Below, piece after piece: positions 1 to 7,343 of a DNA stretch of 11,161 nt. Positions within the stretch are counted from its first letter, which is position 1, and every line of letters begins with the position of its first letter. The notes beneath the pieces were generated by a model. It saw only the letters and a program-made list of their open reading frames with translations. It ran no database searches and was not told the DNA's origin. Location: NCBI GenBank assembly GCA_046484325.1, contig JAWOJB010000053.1, forward strand, positions 1 through 11,161. The letters run 5' to 3'. The position numbers and the translations under genes were made by a program. The stretch is from JAWOJB01 sp046484325 (lineage in GTDB: Bacteria > Actinomycetota > Acidimicrobiia > Spongiisociales > ZC4RG35).

Positions 1-1
1 A

Positions 2-784
2 CGGCGGATCCTCCCCCAGGAGACGGTCACGTGCCCGGTGTGCGGGTCCGCCAACCCTGCGAACAACCGCCACTGCGAGGAGTGCGGCGCCCGGCTGTCG
101 CAGGCCACCATGCCCGTGGCCCCCCGGCCGGCCGTCACCTCGACCGCCGGGACACGGGCGGTCATGGCGATCAGCGGGATCCTGTTCGGCGTCGTGGTGA
201 TCGCCTTGCTCTTCAACCTCTTCGCCGGAGACGAGGGCGAGGTACCCGACGCCGGCGAGACGACCACGACGGCGACGACCGAGCCCACCCCGGCACCCCA
301 GACGGTGTTGCGGGTCGACTGCGTCCCGCCGGGGCTCGGCGGGAGCTTTGCCTGCGAGAACCTGATCAACGAGCGAGAGGGCGAGTGGCAGCTCAAGTGG
401 ACGGACCTTGGGCCGGGTGAGACCGCCACCGTGACCCTCAACTTCGCCGAGCCGATCGTCATCCGGGCGATCGAGTGGGTCAACCTCCCAGACGGGGACC
501 GCTTCCTCCGGAACTACCGGGCGAAGACGGTGTTCGCGACCACCGACGGCAACCCCGTGTCCATCCCGCTGGCGCTCGCGGACCAGCCCGGGTCGCAGGT
601 CATCGAGTTCTCGAGCCTCCGGACCCTCCGCCTGGAGCTCGAGATCTCCGACGTCTACGAACCGCAGGTCACGGGTGGCGACGTGTTCACCGAACTGGCT
701 GTGAACGGGATCAACGTCATCGGCTACCCGGCCCCGTCCGTGCGCGAGCCGGACGGCACCACCACGACGTCCGAGGGCGGTTAG
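2..784 (+). CDS. Zinc-ribbon, membrane-anchored protein with discoidin-like C-terminal domain (5' partial)
   Basis: About 260 residues are visible. The reading frame is open to the left edge, and the first zinc-ligand Cys codon (32-34) lies before the GTG at 38, so 38 cannot be the true start and the gene must begin outside the window. Domains in visible order: a zinc ribbon with C-x2-C-x10-C-x2-C spacing (visible residues 11-28); a short Pro/Ala linker; one transmembrane segment (about 53-75); an acidic Thr/Pro-rich linker (about 76-99); then a beta-rich domain of about 150 residues. Two Cys lie at the start of that domain (DCVPPG, FACEN) and could form a disulfide. The outer domain resembles the NADase-type glycan-binding or discoidin-like beta-sandwich found at the end of actinobacterial zinc-ribbon or kinase-type membrane proteins; this is from recall of family pattern. 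The zinc ribbon should be cytoplasmic and the beta domain outside. The partner and ligand are unknown. The gene converges on the P450, with one base between the stops. Confidence 0.75.
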   Translation, partial: RRILPQETVTCPVCGSANPANNRHCEECGARLSQATMPVAPRPAVTSTAGTRAVMAISGILFGVVVIALLFNLFAGDEGEVPDAGETTTTATTEPTPAPQTVLRVDCVPPGLGGSFACENLINEREGEWQLKWTDLGPGETATVTLNFAEPIVIRAIEWVNLPDGDRFLRNYRAKTVFATTDGNPVSIPLALADQPGSQVIEFSSLRTLRLELEISDVYEPQVTGGDVFTELAVNGINVIGYPAPSVREPDGTTTTSEGG

Positions 785-785
785 C

Positions 786-2009
786 TCAGCCAGGTGCGAC
801 GGCGACCGGTAGCGCCCTCACACCTCTGAACACGAGACTGGGAACCCGATCCACCCGTTCCGTCGTGAGCTCCAGCCCGGCGACCCGGCGGGCCAGCGTT
901 CCCAGCGCCACCTCGAGCTCGATCTTGGCGAGCGGGGCGCCGACGCAGAAGTGGATCCCGCCGCCGAAGCTGACGTGGGGGTTGTCGACCCGGCCCACGT
1001 CCAGCCGGTGGGGGATCTCGAACACCGACTCGTCGTGATTGGCCGAACCGAACAAGAGGCCGACCTTCGTGCCCCGCCGGAGCTCCACACCCTGCCAGTC
1101 GACGTCCTCCAGCACCCAACGCTCGAACATCTGGAGCGGGGTGTCGAACCGCAGGAGCTCGTCGGTGGCCGTGGCGAGGAGGCCCGGATCAACCCGCAGT
1201 CTGCGGTACTCGTCGGGATCCCGGGCGAGGGCGAGGACGGCGTTGCCGATCGCCTGAACTGTGGCCTCGTGGCCGGCGTTGAGGGTGAGAATGATCGTCG
1301 CAGCCAGTTCGTCGTCCGAGAGGTGATCGCCCTCGACCTCGGCCGCGATCAGCGCCGACGTGAGGTCGTCGACGGGGCTCGCCCGGTGCCGGTCGAGCAG
1401 CTCCCGGACGTACCCAACGAACTCGACCACTGCCGTCTCGGCCCGCAATCCCTCCTCGGCCGTGCAGGCCTCGTCGAACACCCGGACGATGGCGTGGGAC
1501 CAATCGATGAGCTGGGGCTGATCCGCCCCCGGCACCCCGAGCAGCTCGGCGATCATCGTGAACGGGATCGGCGTGGCGTAGTCGGCGATCACCTCCATCG
1601 ACCCCATCTCGAGCGCCCGCTCGACCAGACGGTCGGCCGTCTCTTGCATGCGTCGGCGGTAGCTCTCCGATGCCCGGCGGGTGAAGGCCCACTGGACGAG
1701 ACGGCGGATTCGGGTGTGGCGGGGGGGCTCGAGATCGATGAAGGAGTCGCGCACGTACCTGGTCCAGTTCGGCAACTCGGGCGGGTAGATCCGCCCGTAC
1801 ACCTCGGCGTCGACCTCCTCGACGGGTACGGCGTGGCGGACATCACGGCCGAATCGCCGGTCCCTCAGGATGGCGGCCACGTCACCGTGCCGGGCGAAGA
1901 AGGTGAGGCCCCAGGTGTCGTCGTGGAACACCGGGCTCTCCGCCCGGAGCCGGGCGTACGTGGGGTAGGGGTCGTCGACGAACTCGGGGGCGTAGGCGTC
2001 GAAGGTCAC
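786..2009 (-). CDS. Cytochrome P450
   Basis: The product is 407 residues, the normal length for a soluble bacterial class I P450, which is a haem monooxygenase needing a separate ferredoxin and reductase; neither is encoded here. Seen motifs: the I-helix AGHEAT (residues 245-250), the K-helix ExxR as ELLR (284-287), and the haem loop FGGGIHFCVG (348-357) with Cys355 as the thiolate ligand. The N-terminus (DPYPTYARLR) and the EPPRHTRIRRLV segment (94-105) are also typical of bacterial P450s. The position usually occupied by the conserved I-helix Thr is Ala249, as in P450eryF. The GTG start at 2009 is preceded two codons upstream by an in-frame stop, so no longer start exists. Its Shine-Dalgarno sequence is weak. 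It lies 106 bp downstream of permease 2 on the same strand, with palindromes between, so co-transcription with the transporter is uncertain. The substrate cannot be read from the sequence. Confidence 0.93.
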   Translation of the reverse strand: MTFDAYAPEFVDDPYPTYARLRAESPVFHDDTWGLTFFARHGDVAAILRDRRFGRDVRHAVPVEEVDAEVYGRIYPPELPNWTRYVRDSFIDLEPPRHTRIRRLVQWAFTRRASESYRRRMQETADRLVERALEMGSMEVIADYATPIPFTMIAELLGVPGADQPQLIDWSHAIVRVFDEACTAEEGLRAETAVVEFVGYVRELLDRHRASPVDDLTSALIAAEVEGDHLSDDELAATIILTLNAGHEATVQAIGNAVLALARDPDEYRRLRVDPGLLATATDELLRFDTPLQMFERWVLEDVDWQGVELRRGTKVGLLFGSANHDESVFEIPHRLDVGRVDNPHVSFGGGIHFCVGAPLAKIELEVALGTLARRVAGLELTTERVDRVPSLVFRGVRALPVAVAPG

Positions 2010-2030
2010 GGCTCACGCCGCACGCTCTGT

Positions 2031-2047
2031 CCCCCACGAAGTGGGGG
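2031..2047. repeat. Palindrome: 7-bp stem, GAA loop
   Basis: CCCCCAC (2031-2037), loop GAA, GTGGGGG (2041-2047) is a perfect inverted repeat. It sits 22 bases upstream of the P450 start codon. It could be a transcript hairpin in the P450 leader or half of a terminator pair with the element at 2055-2075. Confidence 0.6.
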
Positions 2048-2051
2048 AAGG

Positions 2052-2085
2052 GGCCCCCGCAGCGCAGCTGCGGGGTAGGGGGGCC
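2052..2085 (-). terminator. GC-rich hairpin after the ABC operon (candidate terminator or attenuator)
   Basis: CCCCGCAGC (2055-2063), loop GCA, GCTGCGGGG (2067-2075) is a perfect 9-bp stem. GGCCCCC (2052-2058) and GGGGGCC (2079-2085) offer an alternative or partly overlapping outer pairing. It begins (minus strand) about 30 bases after the permease 2 stop and lies upstream of the P450. There is no run of U on either side, so it is not a textbook intrinsic terminator. It may instead reduce read-through, protect the mRNA 3' end, or be a dispersed palindromic repeat. Confidence 0.5.
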
Positions 2086-2115
2086 GCACTCCACCGACCG
2101 GACCCGTCCGCGCGG

Positions 2116-3393
2116 CTATGTCGCCTCGCCCTTGCGATAGCGCACCCCGTCGGCGGCGGGCATCCGCAGGCGTTGGCTGGCGGCCGACAGGACGACCAGC
2201 GTCACGACGTAGGGCGTGATGAAGATGAACTCGTTGGGGATCCGCCCGACGAACATGAACACCGCCAGTGCGGCGATCGCGACCGCCCCCTGCCAGGCGG
2301 CGGGCCGCACCTTCCCGGCGATGGCAGACCGGCCCGCCAGCAGCACCATGCCGATCGACACCACCAGGAACAGCGACAGCACCGCCTCGGGGTCTCGGAG
2401 CCTGAGGGCGTCGGCGAAACCGAACAGGGTCGCACCGCCGAGAGCGCCGAACGGGTTGTAGTTGCCGAACAGCATGGTGGCGAGGCCGATGAAGCCCCGA
2501 CCGCCCGTCTGACCCTCCCGGTAGATGTTGGCCTGGACGAGGACCAGGAAGACGCCGCCCAGGCCGGCCAGGCCGCCCGAGATGACGACGGCGTAGTACT
2601 TCATCCGGTACACCGGCACCCCCAGCGATTCCGCCGCCCACGGGTTCTCACCACAGGATCGGAGCCGCAGTCCCCAGGCGGTGCGCCACAGCAGGAACCA
2701 GGTCAGTGGCACCAGGGCAAGGCCGATCAGGGTGAGCCACGAGATCCTGCCCGTCAGTCCCTTCCCGAGGGCGGCGATGTCGGAGAGGAGGAACCACCCG
2801 GTGCGCTCGAGCCAGCCGAACAAGTCGGGGGTCTCCCATCCGAAGAGCGTGCCACCGGCGAGGAACGGGATGTCCACGGTCGGAATGCCCGGGACGGTCG
2901 GGGACTGGGTGGCGCCTCCTCCGGAGCCCGCCTCGTAGGTGACGACCGACAGGAAGCGCATCACGCCGGCGGCCAGGATGTTGATGGCGACACCGGAGAC
3001 GATGTGGTCGACGTTGAAGGTGACCGTCGCTACCGCGTGGAGCAGACCGAAGATGGCTCCCCCCGCGATCCCGATCAGCACCCCTCGCCACGGCCCGAAC
3101 TGCCAGGCTCCCCACGCCGAGAACCAGGTCCCGGCGATCATCATCCCCTCCAGGCCGATGTTCACGATGCCCGACCGCTCCGAGTAGAGCCCGCCGAGGG
3201 CCGCCATCAGGATCGGCATGGCCAGGCGCAGCGTGGCCCCGAACGTCCCGCTCGAGGACAGTTCGGTGATCCCGGTGATCTGCTCGACCAGGCTCACGAT
3301 GGCGAACCCCACCAGGAAGTAGATCAGCGCCCGCTGCCAGCGGGTCAGGCGGCGCGGCTCCTGCTCGGTGGGACGCTCGGCCACAGCCGTCAT
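2116..3393 (-). CDS. BMP/nucleoside-class ABC transporter, permease 2
   Basis: This 425-residue membrane protein is of the BPD_transp_2 permease family, the second inner-membrane subunit of a nucleoside importer (relatives: NupQ/YufQ, RnsD). Seen: an N-terminal helix after a charged cytoplasmic start; the family stretch SERSGIVNIGLEGMM; several hydrophobic helices through about residue 400; a cytoplasmic coupling-loop-like segment (GLRLRSCGENPWAAESLGV) that would contact the ATPase; and GRGFIGLATMLFGNYNP. It is longer than the usual 300-350 residues, mainly through a Gly/Pro-rich loop with an amphipathic section in its middle. The ATG at 3393 overlaps the permease 1 stop as ATGA, with GAGGAGG about 7 bases upstream, so translation is probably coupled. 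It is the last gene of the transporter set. Confidence 0.93.
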   Translation of the reverse strand: MTAVAERPTEQEPRRLTRWQRALIYFLVGFAIVSLVEQITGITELSSSGTFGATLRLAMPILMAALGGLYSERSGIVNIGLEGMMIAGTWFSAWGAWQFGPWRGVLIGIAGGAIFGLLHAVATVTFNVDHIVSGVAINILAAGVMRFLSVVTYEAGSGGGATQSPTVPGIPTVDIPFLAGGTLFGWETPDLFGWLERTGWFLLSDIAALGKGLTGRISWLTLIGLALVPLTWFLLWRTAWGLRLRSCGENPWAAESLGVPVYRMKYYAVVISGGLAGLGGVFLVLVQANIYREGQTGGRGFIGLATMLFGNYNPFGALGGATLFGFADALRLRDPEAVLSLFLVVSIGMVLLAGRSAIAGKVRPAAWQGAVAIAALAVFMFVGRIPNEFIFITPYVVTLVVLSAASQRLRMPAADGVRYRKGEAT

Positions 3394-4511
3394 GCCGCCG
3401 CCTCCTCGATGGGGGTGGTCCCGGCGGTGGCGCGGGCCGCCGCCTGCACGGCCTGGCGCTGGACGATCCGGTTGACCACCTCATAGGCGACGACCACGGC
3501 CAGCACCACCACTCCCTGGATGATCACGACGATCTCCTTGGGGATGCCACGCAGATCGAGGATCTGGCTGGAACGCTCCAGGAACCCGAAGAGGAGCGCA
3601 CCGAACACCATCCCCACCGGATGGTTGCGGCCGACCAGGGCGACCGCGATGCCGGCGAACCCGAGCCCGGTCGGGAACGTAGAGGTGTAGCGGTACGAGA
3701 ACCCCAGGAGGGGGGACATCCCGACGAGGCCCGCGATCGCGCCCGAGATGAGCATCGCCCGGACGATCATCTTGCCCGAATCGACCCCGGCCATCCGGGC
3801 GGCGATCGGGTTGAGGCCGGAAGCCCGCAGCTCGAAGCCGAATCGGGTTCGCCAGACCAGCAGGTAGTAGAAGAGCCCGACGAAGGCGGCGATCACCAGG
3901 AATCCCTGGGCCTCGGAACCCCCGGGGATGTCGAGGCCGAGGAACTCGAGCACCGGGTTGAGCGAGGGGATCCAGCCGGTGGTGGGGATCTCGGGGGTCT
4001 TGATGTTCAGGTCGCCCTCGACCCGCTCACGGAAGAACCCGGTGAGCAGCCACGACGACAACCCGATGGCCGTGAAGTTGAGCATGATCGTCGCGATCAC
4101 CTCGGAGACCCCCCGACGGACCCGCAGGACGCCGGCGATCCCGGCCCACGCCGAGCCGACGATCATGGCGGTCAGCAGGATGAACAGGACGTGCAGCGGT
4201 GGGAAGATGGAGAACTGGGACCCGACCCAGGCCGCCACCACCGAGGCCAACAGGTACTGGCCCTCGACGCCGATGTTGAACAACCCCATCTTGAACCCGA
4301 CCGCCACCGCCACCGCCGACACGTACAGAGGAACGGCCCGGTTGAGGATCGACACGATGGAGGCCGGGGTGCGGGCGAAGGCGAGCATCTCGCCAATCAC
4401 CACGGCGGGACTGATGCCGACGGCCAGCAGGAACAGGGCGGCCACCCCGACGGCGAACAGGATCGCGGCGAGGGGGGCGAGCAGCGAGATGAGGAACCTC
4501 TGCAGCTTCAC
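3390..4511 (-). CDS. BMP/nucleoside-class ABC transporter, permease 1
   Basis: The product is 373 residues, of the BPD_transp_2 family, matching NupP/YufP and RnsC-type permeases that pair with a second permease and a double ATPase to import nucleosides. Seen: a first helix straight after MKLQRFLISLL; the family stretch GFKMGLFNIGVEGQYLLAS; RRGVSEVIATIMLNF; the coupling-loop-like FGFELRASGLNPIAARMAGV; GFAGIAVALVGRNHP; and a terminal helix followed by an Ala-rich cytoplasmic tail. The frame is open far upstream to 5060, but those residues are the antisense-frame shadow of the ATPase gene. GTG at 4511 is chosen because it makes a 4-base GTGA overlap with the ATPase stop, has GGAGG about 7 bases upstream, and begins exactly where the membrane protein begins. 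Confidence 0.93.
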   Translation of the reverse strand: MKLQRFLISLLAPLAAILFAVGVAALFLLAVGISPAVVIGEMLAFARTPASIVSILNRAVPLYVSAVAVAVGFKMGLFNIGVEGQYLLASVVAAWVGSQFSIFPPLHVLFILLTAMIVGSAWAGIAGVLRVRRGVSEVIATIMLNFTAIGLSSWLLTGFFRERVEGDLNIKTPEIPTTGWIPSLNPVLEFLGLDIPGGSEAQGFLVIAAFVGLFYYLLVWRTRFGFELRASGLNPIAARMAGVDSGKMIVRAMLISGAIAGLVGMSPLLGFSYRYTSTFPTGLGFAGIAVALVGRNHPVGMVFGALLFGFLERSSQILDLRGIPKEIVVIIQGVVVLAVVVAYEVVNRIVQRQAVQAAARATAGTTPIEEAAA

Positions 4512-6061
4512 GCCACGGCCTCCCCTCGCGCGCCTGTCATGTACGAGCCCAGTTCCTCGGCGCTCACCGTGGATGGATCGAGCTCGGCTACGAGCCGGCC
4601 GCGCAGGATGACGAAGAGCCGGTCGGAGAGGCCCAACAACTCCTCGAGGTCGGCGGAGATCAGCAGCACCGCCAGTCCCACCTCCCGGGCCTCCTTCATC
4701 TGCTCCCAGATGGCGGCCTGCGCCCCGACGACGATGCCGCGGGTGGGCTGAGAGGCGACCAGGACCCTGGGGTCGGTGAGCATCTCCCGGCCCACCGCCA
4801 GCTTCTGCTGGTTGCCTCCCGACAGCGCAAGCGCCGGCACGTCGGGTCCCGGCGTGCGGACGTCGAACGCCCGGATGACCTCCTCGGTGCGCGCGACCGC
4901 CGCCTTCCGGTCGATCCACATCCCCCTGCTGAATGGGGGCTGGCTCTGGTGCCCCAACATCACGTTTTCCCACAGCGGGGCCGACAGGATCAATCCCTGG
5001 CTGGTCCGATCCTCGGGGATGAGACCGACTCCCGCCTCGCGAACCCGAAGCGTGGTCCATTCGGTCGCGTCGTGCTCGGCAACGCGGATCCGCCCGGACG
5101 CAGGTGCCCTCAGGCCCATGATCGTCTCGACAAGCGGGGTCTGGCCATTGCCCTCCACCCCGGCGATCCCGACCACCTCGCCGCCGTGGACCCGGAACGA
5201 GATGTCGCTCAGCACGGCCCGGCCGTGCTCACCCACGACCGACACCCCCTCGAGCTCCAACTCGACCCGGTCGGTGACCGTGGATGGCCCGGTCTCGGGC
5301 GTGGGCAGCTCGCTCCCCACCATGAGCTCGGCCAGCTTGCGGGCGTCCACCTCGGTCGGGAGGACCGTGTCCACCGTGCGACCACCCCGGATCACGGTGA
5401 TCTCGTCGGCCACCGCCAGCACCTCATCGAGCTTGTGGGAGATGAACATGATCGTCACGCCCTCGCGGGTGAGCTCCCGCATGCTCCCGAACAGCTCTTC
5501 GACCTCCTGTGGCACCAGCACGGCGGTCGGCTCGTCGAGGATGAGGATGCGGGCACCCCGGTAGAGCACCTTGAGGATCTCCACGCGCTGGCGCTCGCCC
5601 ACGGTGAGCGACTCGACCAGGGCGTCGGGATCGACGTCGAGCCCATACGTGTCGCCCAACTCGAGGATTCGCTGCTTGGCGGAGGCGAAGTCGATCTGGA
5701 TCCCCCGGCGCGGCTCGGAACCAAGCACCATGTTCTCGAGCACGGTGAGCTGTCCGGCGAGCATGAAGTGCTGATGGACCATCCCGATGCCGGCGTCGAT
5801 GGCGTCCTTGGGCGACCGGAAGTGGACCTCGCGGCCCTCGACCGAGACCCGGCCCTCGTCCGGGGACTGCATGCCGTACAGGATCTTCATGAGAGTCGAT
5901 TTGCCGGCACCGTTCTCGCCGACGATGGCGTGGATGGTCGCCGGCATCACTCGCAGCGTCACGTCCTGGTTGGCGATCACCCCGGGAAACCGCTTGGTGA
6001 TCCCGACCAGCTCGACCGAGGGCGCTGCCGGCGGCAACCCCTGATGCACCTGTTCCTCCAC
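4508..6061 (-). CDS. ABC transporter ATPase with two nucleotide-binding domains, nucleoside/sugar class
   Basis: The 517-residue product has two ABC cassettes in one chain, as in NupO/YufO, RnsB and RbsA-like ATPases; it powers the two permeases encoded downstream. Domain 1 looks complete: Walker A GENGAGKST (48-56), Q-loop Gln97, signature LTVGERQ (152-158), Walker B ILILDE (172-177), H-loop His209. Domain 2 has the degenerate Walker A usual for this class (GVEGNGQT, 301-308, no Lys), a full LSGGNQQK signature (413-420), and ASQPTRG in place of the catalytic Glu, also usual. Unusual is Val444 where the D-loop normally has Asp (GIVVGA instead of GxDxGA). The start is ambiguous between GTG 6061 and GTG 6049, since purine-rich Shine-Dalgarno sequences precede both. 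It lies 94 bp after the binding-protein gene, with a strong hairpin between. Confidence 0.95.
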   Translation of the reverse strand: MEEQVHQGLPPAAPSVELVGITKRFPGVIANQDVTLRVMPATIHAIVGENGAGKSTLMKILYGMQSPDEGRVSVEGREVHFRSPKDAIDAGIGMVHQHFMLAGQLTVLENMVLGSEPRRGIQIDFASAKQRILELGDTYGLDVDPDALVESLTVGERQRVEILKVLYRGARILILDEPTAVLVPQEVEELFGSMRELTREGVTIMFISHKLDEVLAVADEITVIRGGRTVDTVLPTEVDARKLAELMVGSELPTPETGPSTVTDRVELELEGVSVVGEHGRAVLSDISFRVHGGEVVGIAGVEGNGQTPLVETIMGLRAPASGRIRVAEHDATEWTTLRVREAGVGLIPEDRTSQGLILSAPLWENVMLGHQSQPPFSRGMWIDRKAAVARTEEVIRAFDVRTPGPDVPALALSGGNQQKLAVGREMLTDPRVLVASQPTRGIVVGAQAAIWEQMKEAREVGLAVLLISADLEELLGLSDRLFVILRGRLVAELDPSTVSAEELGSYMTGARGEAVA

Positions 6062-6085
6062 CCCTCCTCCTCGACCCGGGGACGA

Positions 6086-6121
6086 GCGACGGGCCCGAGG
6101 CTACTGCCTCGGGCCCGTCGC
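6086..6121 (-). terminator. Long perfect hairpin between binding-protein and ATPase genes
   Basis: GCGACGGGCCCGAGGC (6086-6101), loop TACT (6102-6105), GCCTCGGGCCCGTCGC (6106-6121) is a perfect 16-bp stem. It starts (minus strand) 34 bases after the binding-protein stop and ends about 24 bases before the ATPase start. No T-run follows. A hairpin here commonly acts as a partial terminator or 3'-end stabiliser that gives more binding protein than membrane complex; that role is inferred from position. Confidence 0.75.
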
Positions 6122-6155
6122 CTGCGCTACGTGGGCGCCATTCACGCCCGTCGGC

Positions 6156-7343
6156 TCACGGAGCCGTTGGCACCGTCACATCGCCGGCGATGATGGCCGC
6201 CTTGAGCTCCTCCGCTGCGGCGATCACGTCTGCCGCGATGAAGTCACCCGACGTCGAGTAGCCGACCCCGTCACGGGCCAGGTCGAACACCTGCACCCCG
6301 CCGACGCTGCCGGTCTCGAGGTAGGTCTTGATCGTCTCGTACACCGAGACGTTGACCCGCTTCAGCATCGACGTGAGGATCACGCCCTGCAGGTCCTCGC
6401 CCACCGCCAGGTACTGATCGGAGTCGACCCCGATCGCCCAGATGTTGGGATTGCCCGCCTTGCGGGCGGCGGCCTCCTGGAAGAGACCGTTACCGGAACC
6501 ACCGGCGGCGTGGTACACGACGTCGGCTCCGCCGTCGTAGAGGGCGGCAGCCGCCTCACGGCCCTTGGCGGGGTCGCCGAAGCCGCTGAAGTCGGGGAAC
6601 TGGGTCAGGTACCGGCTCGACACCTGGACATCCGGATCACACTGCTGCGCACCGAAGATGAACCCGGCCTCGAACTTCTTGATGAGGTCGATCTCGACCC
6701 CACCGATGAAGCCCAACTGGCCCGTCTCACTCGTGAGGGCGGCGATGCACCCGACCAGGGCTGAGCCCTGCTCCTCGGCGAAGACGAGCGACGCCACGTT
6801 CGGCAGGTCGACCACCGAGTCGACGATGCCGTAGGAGCTGTCCGGGAAGTTGGGGGCCACCGCGGTCACGCCGTCGGCGAAGGCGAAGCCGATGGCGAAG
6901 ATCAGGTTGGCGCCCTGCTCCGACAGCAGCTGCAGGTTCTCCTGCCGGTTCTCGCCGCCCTCGTCGGGCTCGAGCTCCTGGGCCTGGATGCCGAAGTCGG
7001 CGACGGCCTGGTCGAGGCCGGCGGCGGCCGAGTCGTTGAACGACAGGTCGCCTCGTCCGCCGATGTCGTAGGCGAGGCCGACGAGGACGTCGGCTCCGGA
7101 TACGGGCTCGGTCGTCGTGGTCTCACCCTCGGTCGTGGTGGTCTCCTCGCCGGCCGTCGTGGTCGCCTCGGCGGCGGTGGTGGTGGTTGCCTCGGTCGTG
7201 GTCGTCGTCGTGTCGTCGCCGCCGGTCAGGGCGACGATGCCCACGATGATGGCGATGGCGGCGATCACGCCGCCGACGATCCACCAGGTACGAGCGTTGC
7301 CGCCACCGGCCGGTGCGCCCGAATCACTGGGTCCGCTGGTCAT
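6156..7343 (-). CDS. BMP-family substrate-binding protein, membrane-anchored
   Basis: The 395-residue product is of the BMP/PnrA-like family, extracytoplasmic receptors for nucleoside ABC importers. Seen: a short Gly/Ser-rich cytoplasmic start; one transmembrane helix (about 19-40, WWIVGGVIAAIAIIVG); an acidic poly-Thr linker (about 43-80); then the BMP domain from about 86, with VGLAYDIGGRGDLSFNDSA (family pattern D-x-GG-x-x-D-x-SFN), LLSEQGANLIFAIGFAFAD, LGFIGGVEIDLIKKFEAGF and VYHAAGGSGNGLF. Relatives are normally lipoproteins, but no lipobox Cys is present, so the protein appears held by a signal anchor. The start at 7343 is fixed by AAGGAGGA (7348-7355), 4 bases upstream; the longer open frame to 7529 overlaps the divergent gene and is not credible. 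It is the first gene of the importer set. A nucleoside ligand is likely from the family, but which one is unknown. Confidence 0.93.
   Translation of the reverse strand: MTSGPSDSGAPAGGGNARTWWIVGGVIAAIAIIVGIVALTGGDDTTTTTTEATTTTAAEATTTAGEETTTTEGETTTTEPVSGADVLVGLAYDIGGRGDLSFNDSAAAGLDQAVADFGIQAQELEPDEGGENRQENLQLLSEQGANLIFAIGFAFADGVTAVAPNFPDSSYGIVDSVVDLPNVASLVFAEEQGSALVGCIAALTSETGQLGFIGGVEIDLIKKFEAGFIFGAQQCDPDVQVSSRYLTQFPDFSGFGDPAKGREAAAALYDGGADVVYHAAGGSGNGLFQEAAARKAGNPNIWAIGVDSDQYLAVGEDLQGVILTSMLKRVNVSVYETIKTYLETGSVGGVQVFDLARDGVGYSTSGDFIAADVIAAAEELKAAIIAGDVTVPTAP
7104..7211 (-). repeat. Low-complexity ACC/ACG-rich tract encoding the Thr-rich linker
   Basis: Codons 45-80 of the binding-protein gene are almost all Thr, Ala, Glu and Gly, read on the plus strand as repeated gtcgtggt-like blocks. 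The tract encodes a flexible, probably extracytoplasmic, stalk between the membrane helix and the BMP domain. Such a tract can change length by slippage. It is part of the gene, not an independent element. Confidence 0.8.

Noticed and set aside
777..850. GGCGGTTAGCTCAGCCAGG looks like the start and D-arm of a tRNA
   Set aside because: No anticodon stem, no GTTCGA T-loop and no matching acceptor 3' strand follow within 80 bases, and the stretch is the overlapping ends of two well-supported genes.
2041..3486. Long plus-strand open frame of 481 codons opposite permease 2
   Set aside because: The composition (Pro, Gly, Arg, Glu, His, Gln) is that of an antisense shadow of a GC-rich gene. No domain is recognisable, and it runs through the palindromes and across the permease overlap.
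3621..4751. Plus-strand open frame of 376 codons opposite permease 1 and the ATPase
   Set aside because: It is rich in Gly, Glu, Asp, His and Arg with no motif, and is opposite two genes that carry full family motifs.
4512..5060. Longer start for permease 1, making a 556-residue protein
   Set aside because: The extra 183 residues overlap the ATPase gene out of frame and have no family likeness. The GTGA overlap start at 4511 has a ribosome-binding site and begins at the first membrane helix.
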